Assembly (NCBI RefSeq): GCF_047663525.1
Contig: NC_092606.1
Span: forward strand, 3,284,501-3,348,500
Direction: 5' to 3'
Source of the DNA: Anas platyrhynchos
Taxonomy: Eukaryota > Chordata > Aves > Anseriformes > Anatidae
Length of the DNA: 64,000 nt
The position numbers were made by a program, and so were the translations under genes. A model generated the notes under the pieces. That model had not been told where the DNA came from and ran no database searches. It saw only the letters and a program-made list of their open reading frames with translations. Positions 1 through 10,098 of this stretch are shown in pieces (the stretch's first letter is position 1; every line of letters begins with the position of its first letter).

Positions 1-1607
1 GGTCCTAATTATTTTTCACCCATCCACCTTTATATTAAACACAAAGTTTTGATGCTTCCCCAGATGCTGGGTGAATTATTGAATATTTTAAGTGATGCTG
101 TGTTTATAGAGCTGCAATTACTCAGTATCTGCCTTTGTTTGGAGAAGAATCCCTGTCCCTCCTTGCTAATGGCTTCTTCTGATCTCATCCGATATGGAGG
201 ATTTCCTGGGTATATTAAAAACATTATTCACTCTGCCTTTTTAGCTTAGCCAAAAGATTTAATGACTTCAGCATCAGAACTGTCTGTTTCGCTCTATTTG
301 ATCTAGACTTACTCAGTGATGACCAATGCTGAGCACTGTGCTTCCCCCATATGTGGAGCTGAAGAACTGAAGGAGATCTTTAACTGGATAGACTACAGAT
401 TATTTGGGGTAAGAACTCGAGTACTTAGCACAGCTGAGCTGTACTTCCAGGTGTTCAAGGCACTCAGAGGTTTGTACTGCCTTGTCTCACTGCCAGGGCT
501 GGGGGAGCAGTAGCTGTTTTTTGCACAAGGGACCTTTGTGCTTTACCTGGGCTCCCTGTTACATAGCCCAGCTAAAGCCTGACCCTCCTGAGACCTTGGT
601 GGTGCAGTGCTGGATCCATCCTGGGCTGGATGGAGCAGGTACCTAAGTCCAGGGCATCTTGCACTGTGTATGAAATGCTCTGCAGCAAGCTGCCCTGTAA
701 GGGTGTCTCTTGGCGTTTGCGCACAGTCCAGGTTTCCTGACTTAAACACAAGCTTCTTGAGTGACATTCCAAGCCTAAGCAAAAACCACAAAAAGCCAAG
801 GAGAAATTCAGGCCTGCTGCTCATATGTCCCTTAATCTGGAAAAGCTCAGAAATACAATTCCCTGCACCCTGAAGCAGAACGAAATGACCTTGAAAGAGC
901 AGCCTGTGTCGGGGATCAGATCTTTTTGCAGCATATGGGATTCCAGTTCAGCCTCTTGCAGACACTGCAGGGCAGCACCCTGCCCCTCTGGCACCGCCGG
1001 GACCACCGGCACTGGGCTTCTTTCCAGAGTATTTGCCACCTGAATCTGTCACTCACTCCAGGATTTAGAACGTCTCCATCACATACAAACCCAGGGTAAA
1101 CCGCGTTGCTGCTGATGATTTCAAATCTGTTATTTTTTTTTCTCTATTCCCCTGCATTTTGAGATGTTTAGTTGAGATGCAGCACCAGATAGACTCCAGT
1201 AAGCTGGTTCATGATGCATTAAAAAATCAGAATTCCTGCTTGCTGGTCCCACCCCTTGCAGTGCAGGACACTGCCTCAGCACACCGCGTGCTGTGGATTT
1301 CAAATCACTGCCGAGTGCTGGGGGATGTGGTCAGATTCCTGTTTGTCTTCTGTTCCAAGGCACGACCAAAAACAAATTATTGTCATATTTCCCCTTTCTT
1401 CAGTGGCCACCCACATGCTTGTGATGCTGCAGCAGTTTTACATGGCACTGCAGGGTGAGCAAAATCAAACTGCAAGCACGACGCACTTATGCATCTGTGC
1501 GACTGAAAATCCATCCATCTGTAATAATTTCCACATGAAAAGCTCATCAGACACGTCTACTACACGCGTTAATAACTCACACTACTGACAGAAATACTGA
1601 TTTTTCC

Positions 1608-1615
1608 CTAATTAG
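1608..1615. promoter_or_regulatory. Palindromic homeodomain-type site CTAATTAG
   Basis: An exact 8-bp palindrome with a TAATTA core sits in an AT-rich island (about 1540-1760) inside GC-rich surroundings. TAATTA is the core bound by many paired-like and LIM homeodomain proteins. The site is short and could occur by chance; binding is inference. Confidence 0.2.
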
Positions 1616-1834
1616 TTTTTTCTGCCTCGAAATATGGTTTCCTCTGCTTGCTGTGAATTGATCTTTTCACCCCATCTATTTAGCAGATCTACAATTTACT
1701 ATTCAATTAACATTTCACGAATGAGACCAGTTTGTGATGCAGTCACCCACTCCCAGCATGAACTACGGTTTTATGCATTACCCTGGCACCGCTCTGCAAT
1801 CCCCCAGGGCAGTCTTGCACCTCTTCTTCTGATG

Positions 1835-1890
1835 TCCCCCCCCCAAAAAAAACAAACCAAACCAAACCAAACAACAAACAAACAAAAAAC
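1835..1890. repeat. Low-complexity C-tract, A-tract and (CAAAC)n
   Basis: A run of C, then a run of A, then imperfect CAAAC/CAAA units. Simple repeat with no coding content. A second CAAA-type stretch lies at about 9569-9597 inside the YPEL2 3' UTR region. Confidence 0.8.
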
Positions 1891-3283
1891 AGTGCAAAAA
1901 CAGGGAGAAATTATTAAGGAAAAAAAAAAAAACCTGGGAGCTGGTGGGCTGCAGGTAGAATTTCACCTTCATAAAATGTTACAGCCAGGAGCAGGGCACA
2001 GCACGGCTGGGAAAGGAGCATCCTGTACCCGGAGGCTGGATCGCAGTGCACAGCTCAGGGCGCTGCCTGTCGGGCTGGGAAGCATCAGAAAAGCACCGGC
2101 GACGAGCAGAAATATGGCAAACACGATCCATGCCAAGACTGGAGGAGGAAAGGCTGGAGAGAGACATGGAAGCAGTCTTCAAATATGTAATAAAGTGGAA
2201 AAAAAAAAAAAAGATGCAAAAAATAAAGCCAAACCCAAGTGGCTGGCCAGGACCAGGAGCGGCAGCTGCAGCTCACAACATTTCGGAGCCCTGGGGAGCC
2301 ACCATGTGCCCCCTCCCCCCCCCCAGCAGGCAGCTCCCAGCCCCATCCCAATTAACCGTCTCCTAATGACTTTCAGAAGCGTGAGGATTTCCTTAATTAT
2401 ACCACGCATTAGACTGTAATCAAGAAATCAATCCTCGCCGCCGCTCGAAGTGGGGCCGCTCACGTGCAGCCCATGGCAGGCGGGGAGAGGCGAGGTGGCA
2501 GACCCCGGCCAGGAGGCATTGGGCCCGTGTGTGGCAGCCACCAAGGAGCCCCCGGGCTTACAGGTGTGCAGCAGCAAACCTACAGGAACCATCTGCGGTG
2601 CAAATCGGGTGTGGTGTGTAAAATAGGGGCGAGGAATGAACACGTTTGGTGTTTTTACAGATGCAAAGCCTGTCCGCCGGGATGGAGGCAGCATCGCCTG
2701 CTTGTGCGAATGTCCTGAATAGAAATAGAGATCACTGGGCTGCTGCAACCGGCTCTAGGATCAGGCTCCACTCACGGTGTCTGTCATCCGACAGAAATAG
2801 TGTCTAATTAAATATTAACCTCTGCGTTCACCAACGACACCTGCACGGGGTGATCTTAAAGGACGCCAAGCCCCGTGGCCGCACACCAAGCCCGGGCTGG
2901 GTGCCTGCGGGGCACAGTCCTGTGCCCTGAGCGGGCTGCTGGGGGCGTAGCAATTAAAAAGGTAGGGAGATCAAACGTTTTCAGTCCTTTGATCTCCAAG
3001 TGTGAAATCTGTGGGTTGCTTCCCAGGCAGGCTGCGTCTCCAGGCAGAGCAAGGGAGTGGGAGAGGAGAAGTTGCCCTTCGCTGCTCACAGGAAGGGTTT
3101 TTGTCCGTAAAACGCAAATATGGGAAGCAAAGACGTGATGCAGCAGAAGGATTCAAGGATTCAAGCTAACGAAGTGGGGCAGTGGGAGGGAGGGAGACGG
3201 GGCCGACTGCTGAGCTCGCCGGTGCCCACGCAGTGATGAGGACGTGGGGCGGGAGCTCAAGTACCTGCAGCACTCGGGAGATG

Positions 3284-3313
3284 CTAAAAATAAAAAGCAG
3301 CTGCTAAAAATAA
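3284..3313 (+). promoter_or_regulatory. MEF2 / E-box / MEF2 motif module
   Basis: Two identical copies of CTAAAAATAA lie at 3284-3293 and 3304-3313. Both match the MEF2 consensus YTAWWWWTAR exactly and their starts are 20 bp apart, so they face the same side of the helix. Between them, ending one base before the second copy, is the E-box CAGCTG (3298-3303), the preferred core of MyoD/myogenin-class bHLH factors. Paired MEF2 and E-box sites are the known grammar of skeletal-muscle enhancers. Enhancer function here is inference; the motifs are seen directly. The module lies about 5.2 kb past the YPEL2 poly(A) signal, so its target gene is unknown. Confidence 0.45.
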
Positions 3314-3366
3314 CGAACGATCAGGAAAAAAAAAACGCTAAACCCCAGAGATCTCCTGAACTCCGA

Positions 3367-3393
3367 GGATTAATTTTAATTTCCCTCTAATCC
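3367..3393. promoter_or_regulatory. Inverted GGATTA / TAATCC pair
   Basis: GGATTA at 3367-3372 and its reverse complement TAATCC at 3388-3393 flank an AT-rich spacer that itself contains TTAATTTTAAT. These are the words recognised by K50 homeodomains (Otx, Pitx, Gsc classes). They lie 54 bp after the MEF2/E-box module, so the two may form one element. Function is inference. Confidence 0.25.
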
Positions 3394-6300
3394 GGGCAAA
3401 AATAGCGACGTTGGGGGGCACAGCTCAGCCTGAGGAGGGCTCGCGCTGCCCTGCACGTCCCCAGTGCAGGGCTCCGGGCGCATCCAGACCAACGCTGCCT
3501 CTGCCCACGGCCACAGGGCCCCAGCCTGGGCAGGGCTGGGTGCTCTGAGCTCGTTTCATGCTACGAGCTCAGGCTGGGCGAGGGGAAGTGGCCAGGTGTC
3601 TCAGGTTATGGGCTGCGCTTTTTAAAAATGAGATTTACTGGCACCTTCAGCATTTATTGGGAAGATGACTGATTGGAGAGATATTTGCTATTGTCTTCCA
3701 AAGAGACATAAAAACTCGTAGTTCCTAAAATCATTTTTAACTCATCGGACATCTCCCTTGCTGCGGGGAGCGCTGCTGGCTGCAAGCGGAGCTGAATTTG
3801 CCTTCGGTGTTCCCTGAATCACTGCACACAAAAAGCTGCGGCGCCTCCTGGCACAGGGAGCTCTGATTTGGTGCAGGGCATAAATACTGGGGAGAAATGG
3901 CAGCATGCCCCGACGGTGCCTGAATCCCTCCCCACGTGTATGGCCCAGGGGGGGTGGCTGAGCATCAATAAGTAGAAATATCGCTCCCACCTCACCGACT
4001 GCCTTCAGATGTATGCAAATGTGTGCAAACAAGGGTTTGCCCAGGACTTTGCTTGGTGTGGGTGGGCAAGGGGGACAGGAGGACGTGCTCGGGGCTATTT
4101 GCACAGCCAGGACTCAGCGATGTTTTAAACACTGAGAGCCCCTGATTAGATACAAGGGCCCATGGTCCGAGGTGTGATTTATATGCGACAGCACATAAAC
4201 ACCTGGAGCACGGGCTTTAGAAAGCTGTGGGGCACGGCCGCTCCTCGCACAACCCCCCTTTTTAGTTTAGAGAAAAATAAAAAACCCAATCTAAGCAATT
4301 CCACACAAGCCTGCTTTAAATGTGCTTTCAATTCGAGAGTGACCAGAGAGGTAAGTAAATATTTTTCTGGAAAGGAAATTACATTGTGAGCACACTGAAT
4401 GCTGTTTGCCGAAGCACTGCCCGGAGTCCAGCTCCAGCCTGCCTAATATTTACCCAGCTGGAGCAGCGGCACAGCAGCGTTTGGCAGTGCCAGGCGTGCT
4501 GCAGCTGGGGAACTCAGCATTTATACCTGTAGGAAGCACTGTGCTTTCACAAGCTGCAATGCACAAGACCCAGCAGCTGTTTGTAGCGAAGCTTGGGAAG
4601 CTGCGAGCCTCGGACAAGGGGCTGCTGTGGTGCTTCTGCAGCAATTCAAGGAAAAGGTGGATTAAAATTATTAGATGAGTTAAAAATGGTTTTAGGAACT
4701 ACTAGATTTTATGCCTCTTTGGAAGACTACAAGCAAAGGTTTAAACCAGGAGGGCCCAACCCTGCAGCCCACGCAGGTCAGAAAGCCCACGGGGGCTCCC
4801 ACCCCTGGTAGCAACTAATTTACAGGACCCTGCAAGCAGTGCCCAAAGTCTATAAATATTTTGCTTGGGTATGGACAGGGCAAACACTCGCTGCCACGTC
4901 ACCGGTCTGGGCGACCCCTCGCTGCAGTGCCCGCGACGCCTGTGCTCGCCAGCCTGGGAAGGAGCAGGAAGCTCTGACCTCCTCCCAGCAAGGGTCAGCG
5001 CTCAGCTCCATGCACTTTGTGCACCAAAAGCCCCTCCAGCACCCTGGGAACCGCAGAGCTGTGCCGTGCCTTCTGTTTATCATTGACCAGAGCAGTGTTT
5101 TAGCCTGTTTTGGCAATTTCAGCTGTAACCCGGAGCATGTCGAACTCCACAGTTTAAATATTCGCTCCTTGCTTAAGCAGCTGGCTCCTTTTTGTCCTGC
5201 CCTGACCACGAGCACCCCGGAGGGGAATTGAACAATGCACGAACAAAAAGGACAAGCAGGAGATGGAGGATGTGAAGGTGCCCGACACCAGTGGGCTCCT
5301 CACCCTGGGCCAGCTCCTGCCCGCAGCACGAAGCCGCTCGCGCTGCTCTGAACGGGTGCAGCGGGAGCACCCGGGGACGGAGCAGGGATAAGGCACAAAC
5401 AGGTCCTGGCCCCATCAGTGTGGCCGGGGGACACTGCCCCAGTGCCCCGGTGCTGAGCCCCGTTTCCTTGCGGTGTGTCTGGGGGCTCTGCAGACCGACA
5501 GGACACGCTCCAGATCTGCGCCACCAAGCCTTTAATCAGCTTTCACCTGGGATTAGCCCAAATGTTTCCAGTCTCTGGTTCAAAATAGGTCTTCTCGCTG
5601 TTGGGCAGCCGATCTGAAGTAAATGCTCCCCTCCATCAGCCAACATCTCCAGCAATGGTTTTGCCCTGAGGCTTGAATTTTGCCTGGGTCCCAGATTTTT
5701 TGGATGGAGAAGCTGAGACACGGGATGCAGATGTGGGTGTTGAGCCAGGCTGCAGTGGGGGCCGCAGGTACAAAGAGCACGGCCAGACTGCTTCAAGCTG
5801 AGCGTTGCAGGCTGGGGGAGAAAGAAGGCAGAAGAGCCGGAGCTCAGGAGCTCACGGAGCAGGGGCTGGGCCCTGTCCCATCCCCCTGCCGCAGGGGCAG
5901 CCCATCGGGGTGTCACAAAGCGAGCCGAGCTGGCAGCTCTGGGGGACAGCCAGAGACAACCACGACATTGGGCTGTTCACTCAGCCAAAGGAGTTGCTCT
6001 AGACCCAGTGTTTGTTAAGAAAAGAAATCAAAAATATTATTATTTTTTGGCTTTAAAAGCGTTATTGGATCCTACACTTTCACATAGCCTGTCCCCAACC
6101 TGTGAAAAATCTGGGCTACACCATGAAGCCAGCGCTTGTGCACGCTGTGGTTTGTCCGTCTGTCCGTCAGCAAGAGATCATCACTGCTCGACTGCTGTGG
6201 AAGAAGGAAGAAGGAAGCTGGACTCTCCCCGAGTTTGGCTGAGGTTGCCGGGAACAGGAGAAGAAGCAAGGAGGGGAACCACGGCCCCATCTGCAGGGCA

Positions 6301-8507
6301 GGAGCCCCAAGAGCAGAGCTCCCAAAACACCCCCGGAGCAAGCTGACAGCCCCGGGCAGGGGATCTGGCCTGGGCCAGGCCACGAAACCCCTCCTGGGAT
6401 GGGGCCCGAGGTGCAGAGCCCGGCAGCACCCGGCACGAGCAGCCCCGATTCCCCTGTGAAGCACCAGACCGAGGGGCCGGGGAGGCTGCAATGGGCACAG
6501 CTGCCTTTCCTCAGGGCTTCCTCAGGCCCGCAGAGGAGGGGCCCTCGATTTCTGCCCTGAAACCTTCACAAAAATAGCACAATTATGGGAAAAGTCTTGT
6601 CCGAGTGGAAAAGAAAACACCAGCCCGAGCCTGATGAGGAAGCAGAGCTATATAAGAGCACGCTCCTATATTTTTCTGTTATTTCTGTAAAGCATCCAAA
6701 CACTTGTGCAGAATTTCTTCACCGAGGGCACACGTTTCCACAGGGCGAGGCTGGGCCCCTGGGAAAGCCTTTTTAAATTTTTTTCCCCCAGCTTTTTCCT
6801 TCACCTAAGCAGAAGTTTCCATACAAGGAGAACAAATCGAGGGGCAGCTCCCACCGCGGCTGCCTGGGGCCTGAGCCACGCGTAACGGGGCGCTCTGGGA
6901 CGTCACCGCCTTTTATTTTTGTACCGAAAACAGTGGAATTTTCAGCTGAACCCAGAATTTCAGAGGAAGCAAAGTGTTTTCTGTGAGAGAGAGAAAAAAA
7001 AAAATAAAAAATTTTCAGCTTTTAGTGGTTTCTCACAGCACCGTTCTGCTTTTGACGTCTTCCCTATCTCAATACCAGTGCCAACATTTTTTGGAGCCTG
7101 CTCAGAGCGGCTCCGAAGCGCCGTGGGTGCAAGGGGCTGATGCTGCCGTGATGCTCCCAGCAAAGGCTGCTGGTGCCACCTGGCCTTGCTGGGCACCAGC
7201 ACTGCCCTGCCCCAAAACCCGCAGCAAGAGGCCGAGGAAACCTTTCTGGGGGCGGCCGCCCTCCGGGTGACGTCTCCATCGCAGCCAGGCTGCATCCACG
7301 GCGCGTCTCTTGGCCTCACTGCTATTTATTCCCCAGGCTGGAGCTGGGTAAAAATATCCCCGGCGTTTGGCAGCCTGGAGGCGCTCCTGTAAATCCTTCC
7401 TGTCAGCACGAAAATGCCCTGGCTGGGGCAGGAGCAGTCAGCCCCATGGGAGCAGCAGCCAAGGGCACGGCCGATGGTGGAAAGTTAAATTTTGGGAAAG
7501 GGGCTCGGGATGGGGGGACGCGCACCCTGAAGAGGGGTTAAGTCATTGAGGGTCGTAAAGTGTGAGAGGGAGAGGAGGAGGAAAGGGGACGGGGTGTGCT
7601 GATGGCAGGGCTGCCACCCGCAGCATCCCCTCCAGCACCCGCGTCCCAGCGGGAGGGCAGGAGCCACGCGCGGTGTCCCCGTGTGGTTCCCTGATAGCAG
7701 CCACCCCACCCCGTGATCCGACTGCTCCTGCCCCAGGATTGAAAGCCACCGGCGCCGCGGTATTTATAGCTCCGTGATTGTCTTCTGAAAAAATCATTGT
7801 GACTTCAGGCTCTGACCGGGGCTGCCCGCGCTGAGCTGCGTTTCTCTTTATAGCCCGTCCTCCGGAAAGGTCGCGGCAGCCCCAGGGAATGGAGGTGGCC
7901 CCACGCCACCCGTGGGTGCTGCCCGTAGGATTTCTGCCTCCATCTGCCTGTTTCTGGGCACAGAGAGCCAGGGAGATCCTTTTGGCTTCCCCAGCAGCCC
8001 GGCAGAGCTCTTTGTGCCCGTTCGGAACCACCTGAACTGAAGCACTGCTCTCAGTCTGACCGGAGCTTAGCACGGATTTTAGAGGCGAAGGCACCACAGA
8101 CAGGTCCGTTCACAGCACCCATCGCAGAGAGGTGATCCTGGCGTTACGTGAGTGCCACTGGGCCAGGGGAGCTCCAGCAGGGCGCAGCTGTGTCTGGCAA
8201 GAGAGATGACTCCTGGAAGTGCCGCAGTTACGCACACGATGGACAAGCTCCCTCCATCACTCAGTGGAATTGCTGTGTTCCAATATTTAGGGATCACCCT
8301 CCCCCTGTGCTCTCTCCTGCTAAAGCAAAATGCCCAAACACATCAGCGTTGCCACTGCTTTACCAATGCTGGAGTGTAATTTGTTTGCAAGCTGAAGGTA
8401 CCGTTTCTTAACAACCAAATTTCACTGCCTCCAGGCCTTTAACAACTTGCACATGGCCAAGAAGAAGAAGATAGCAACATGGAAGAAACATTTTAGTACT
8501 TGAAAAT

Positions 8508-8513
8508 TTTATT
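8508..8513 (-). terminator. YPEL2: YPEL2 distal poly(A) signal
   Basis: The minus strand reads AATAAA here (TTTATT on plus). Just downstream in the transcript (about 8440-8495) is a U-rich/GU-rich stretch with TGTTTCTTCC, repeated CTTCTT and AAGTTGTT, as expected of a cleavage/polyadenylation downstream element. Cleavage would fall near 8485-8495. Further AATAAA words on the same strand at 8642-8647, 8942-8947, 10182-10187 and 11122-11127 could give shorter isoforms. Confidence 0.55.
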
Positions 8514-8583
8514 TTTCTCAAATGAGCACCAACACATATTGTAAATATGACAAACAATACGCCTCCCTCTAATACTGAAGAAC

Positions 8584-8591
8584 TATATACA
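8584..8591 (-). promoter_or_regulatory. YPEL2: Pumilio-type RNA motif in YPEL2 3' UTR
   Basis: On the transcribed-sense (minus) strand the word is TGTATATA, an exact match to the Pumilio element UGUANAUA. It lies near the distal end of the 3' UTR, so it would be present only in the long isoform. Pumilio binding usually lowers mRNA stability or translation; its action here is inference. Confidence 0.3.
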
Positions 8592-10090
8592 ATGTACAAA
8601 TACATGAAAAGGTGAAAACCAATTATTTGAAAACAATTGCATTTATTACTGAAGCAAATGACCTGAAGAAATATGCCAAAAATAAAATTAAAATAAGATC
8701 AAAGAAATAAAAGTATACACAATCTGTAAACACAAGAGCATCAATAGACAGGCTGGTATTGGAAATATTCTCCTTTAGTTTTGTCAGTGGGGAAAGCATT
8801 CCCATTTCCTTACGAGAAACAAAACAAAGGATACATACAGTTCGTAACTATGAGAATAGCTTATTTGTGATTTTACCACACACAATGCCATTCTGCTTGC
8901 ATTTAAATATGTTGATTTCTTTTTTTTGAGTTCAGTATGATTTTATTCCCCTCTTCTGCTTATTCTTTTTGAACATGATTCTTCCAAACCTATGCCTAAC
9001 GCTATTGTTTCTGAGCATTGAACTTCTGAGGCCTCTCACCTGGTGAGAAGAGCTCCTTCCCACTGAGCTGAGCTCCGGTTCTTGCACATCTGCTCGCCCC
9101 CCGGTGCCTGGGGTCATCGGCTCACCCAGAACTGGTTCACACCGAAGCACGATGCTCCTCCCGAAACAAGGAAGTGCAGTGAAATGCATGATTAATACAC
9201 TCACATACCAGTTAGAAAAATGCATACAGAGAAAATTCTCACATGATCATCACAAGAACAACAAATTTCAGTTGCAGGTTGTTGGTTTTTTTCTGTATAT
9301 TTTTAAATCGTGTGCACCAAAACCAGAGAATCAGAGAGCGTGCAACAGTTATTCAGCACTGAAAACAGCTCCTTGCTCAGCAAAACACAGTCCAGTGGTT
9401 GTGCTGTTGGTCCACTTCAGGATAAACAAGAGACCCAATGAATTAAAAACGAAGAGCGGGGAGCAGGGGGGAGGTCAAAGACAGAAAGGAAAACAACAAC
9501 AACAAAAAAGAACTTTACTGCCAGAGAGGTAAACTTCTTACTCTAATTTGTTGTGTAGCAGCCTGGTTTAAAAACAAACAAACACACAAACAAAAAACCC
9601 CAAAGAAAACCAGGATCCGTGTCCAAAGACTTCATGTTTTAGTTTAAAAACAATGACTCATCAGAAACCTCCACCCTCCGTCCCTGCTGCCTCCAAGCGA
9701 GTGGAAGCAGCGATTCGGAGCCTGCAGCTTGTATCCACTCCTGTTTTCTAACGCCTCGGGGTCTACTTCACTCCAGCCAATACTGGTGCAAGGGGAGATC
9801 CGCGACACCGACAGGATGGGATTTCGGCACGCGAGCGACTCCGGACGCTGGTGCCAGGAGCCAGGCCCCATCCTGCCCCTGGCAGCAGGAGCTGAGCCCT
9901 GCCACGTCCAGGGGGAAACGGCATCGACTCAAGAGGACATCTACTGTGATTTTTGTTTCCCTTTCGACAATGTTTTCCAACAAATACAGAAGGAAACAGT
10001 ATCATCTATAAACAACAAACAAAGTGCTCTCAGGGAGGGGCTCTGAGAAAACAGCACCAAATATATTATTTCTTTAAAAAAATTAAATAT

Positions 10091-10098
10091 TATTTACA
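10091..10098 (-). promoter_or_regulatory. YPEL2: Second Pumilio-type RNA motif in YPEL2 3' UTR
   Basis: The minus strand reads TGTAAATA, an exact UGUANAUA match, in the AT-rich distal part of the 3' UTR. With the site at 8584-8591 it makes two consensus sites in the long isoform. Confidence 0.3.

Larger units (their letters stand above)
1..8485. other. Intergenic DNA downstream of YPEL2
   Basis: No coding exon, RNA gene or full-length mobile element is supportable in these 8.5 kb. The open frames here, including one of about 260 codons near 1634-2419, lack recognisable protein similarity and lie in GC-rich or low-complexity DNA. GC-rich stretches alternate with short AT-rich islands (about 1540-1760, 2370-2420, 2790-2830, 3280-3400, 3600-3740, 4300-4400 and 6640-6680). 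The islands contain homeodomain-, MEF2- and T-box-like words, a texture typical of distal regulatory DNA. In human the next gene after YPEL2 is DHX40; nothing of it is visible here. Confidence 0.7.

Noticed and set aside
1634-2419. 261-codon plus-strand open frame in the left flank
   Set aside because: It runs through poly-C, poly-A and (CAAAC)n simple repeats and contains homopolymer Lys runs, so it does not look like a protein.
5694-5735. Stretch resembling an inverted MIR SINE (GGATGGAGAAGCTGAGACAC)
   Set aside because: Only about 30 bases match and the flanks do not follow the MIR order, unlike the fragment at 26711-26808.
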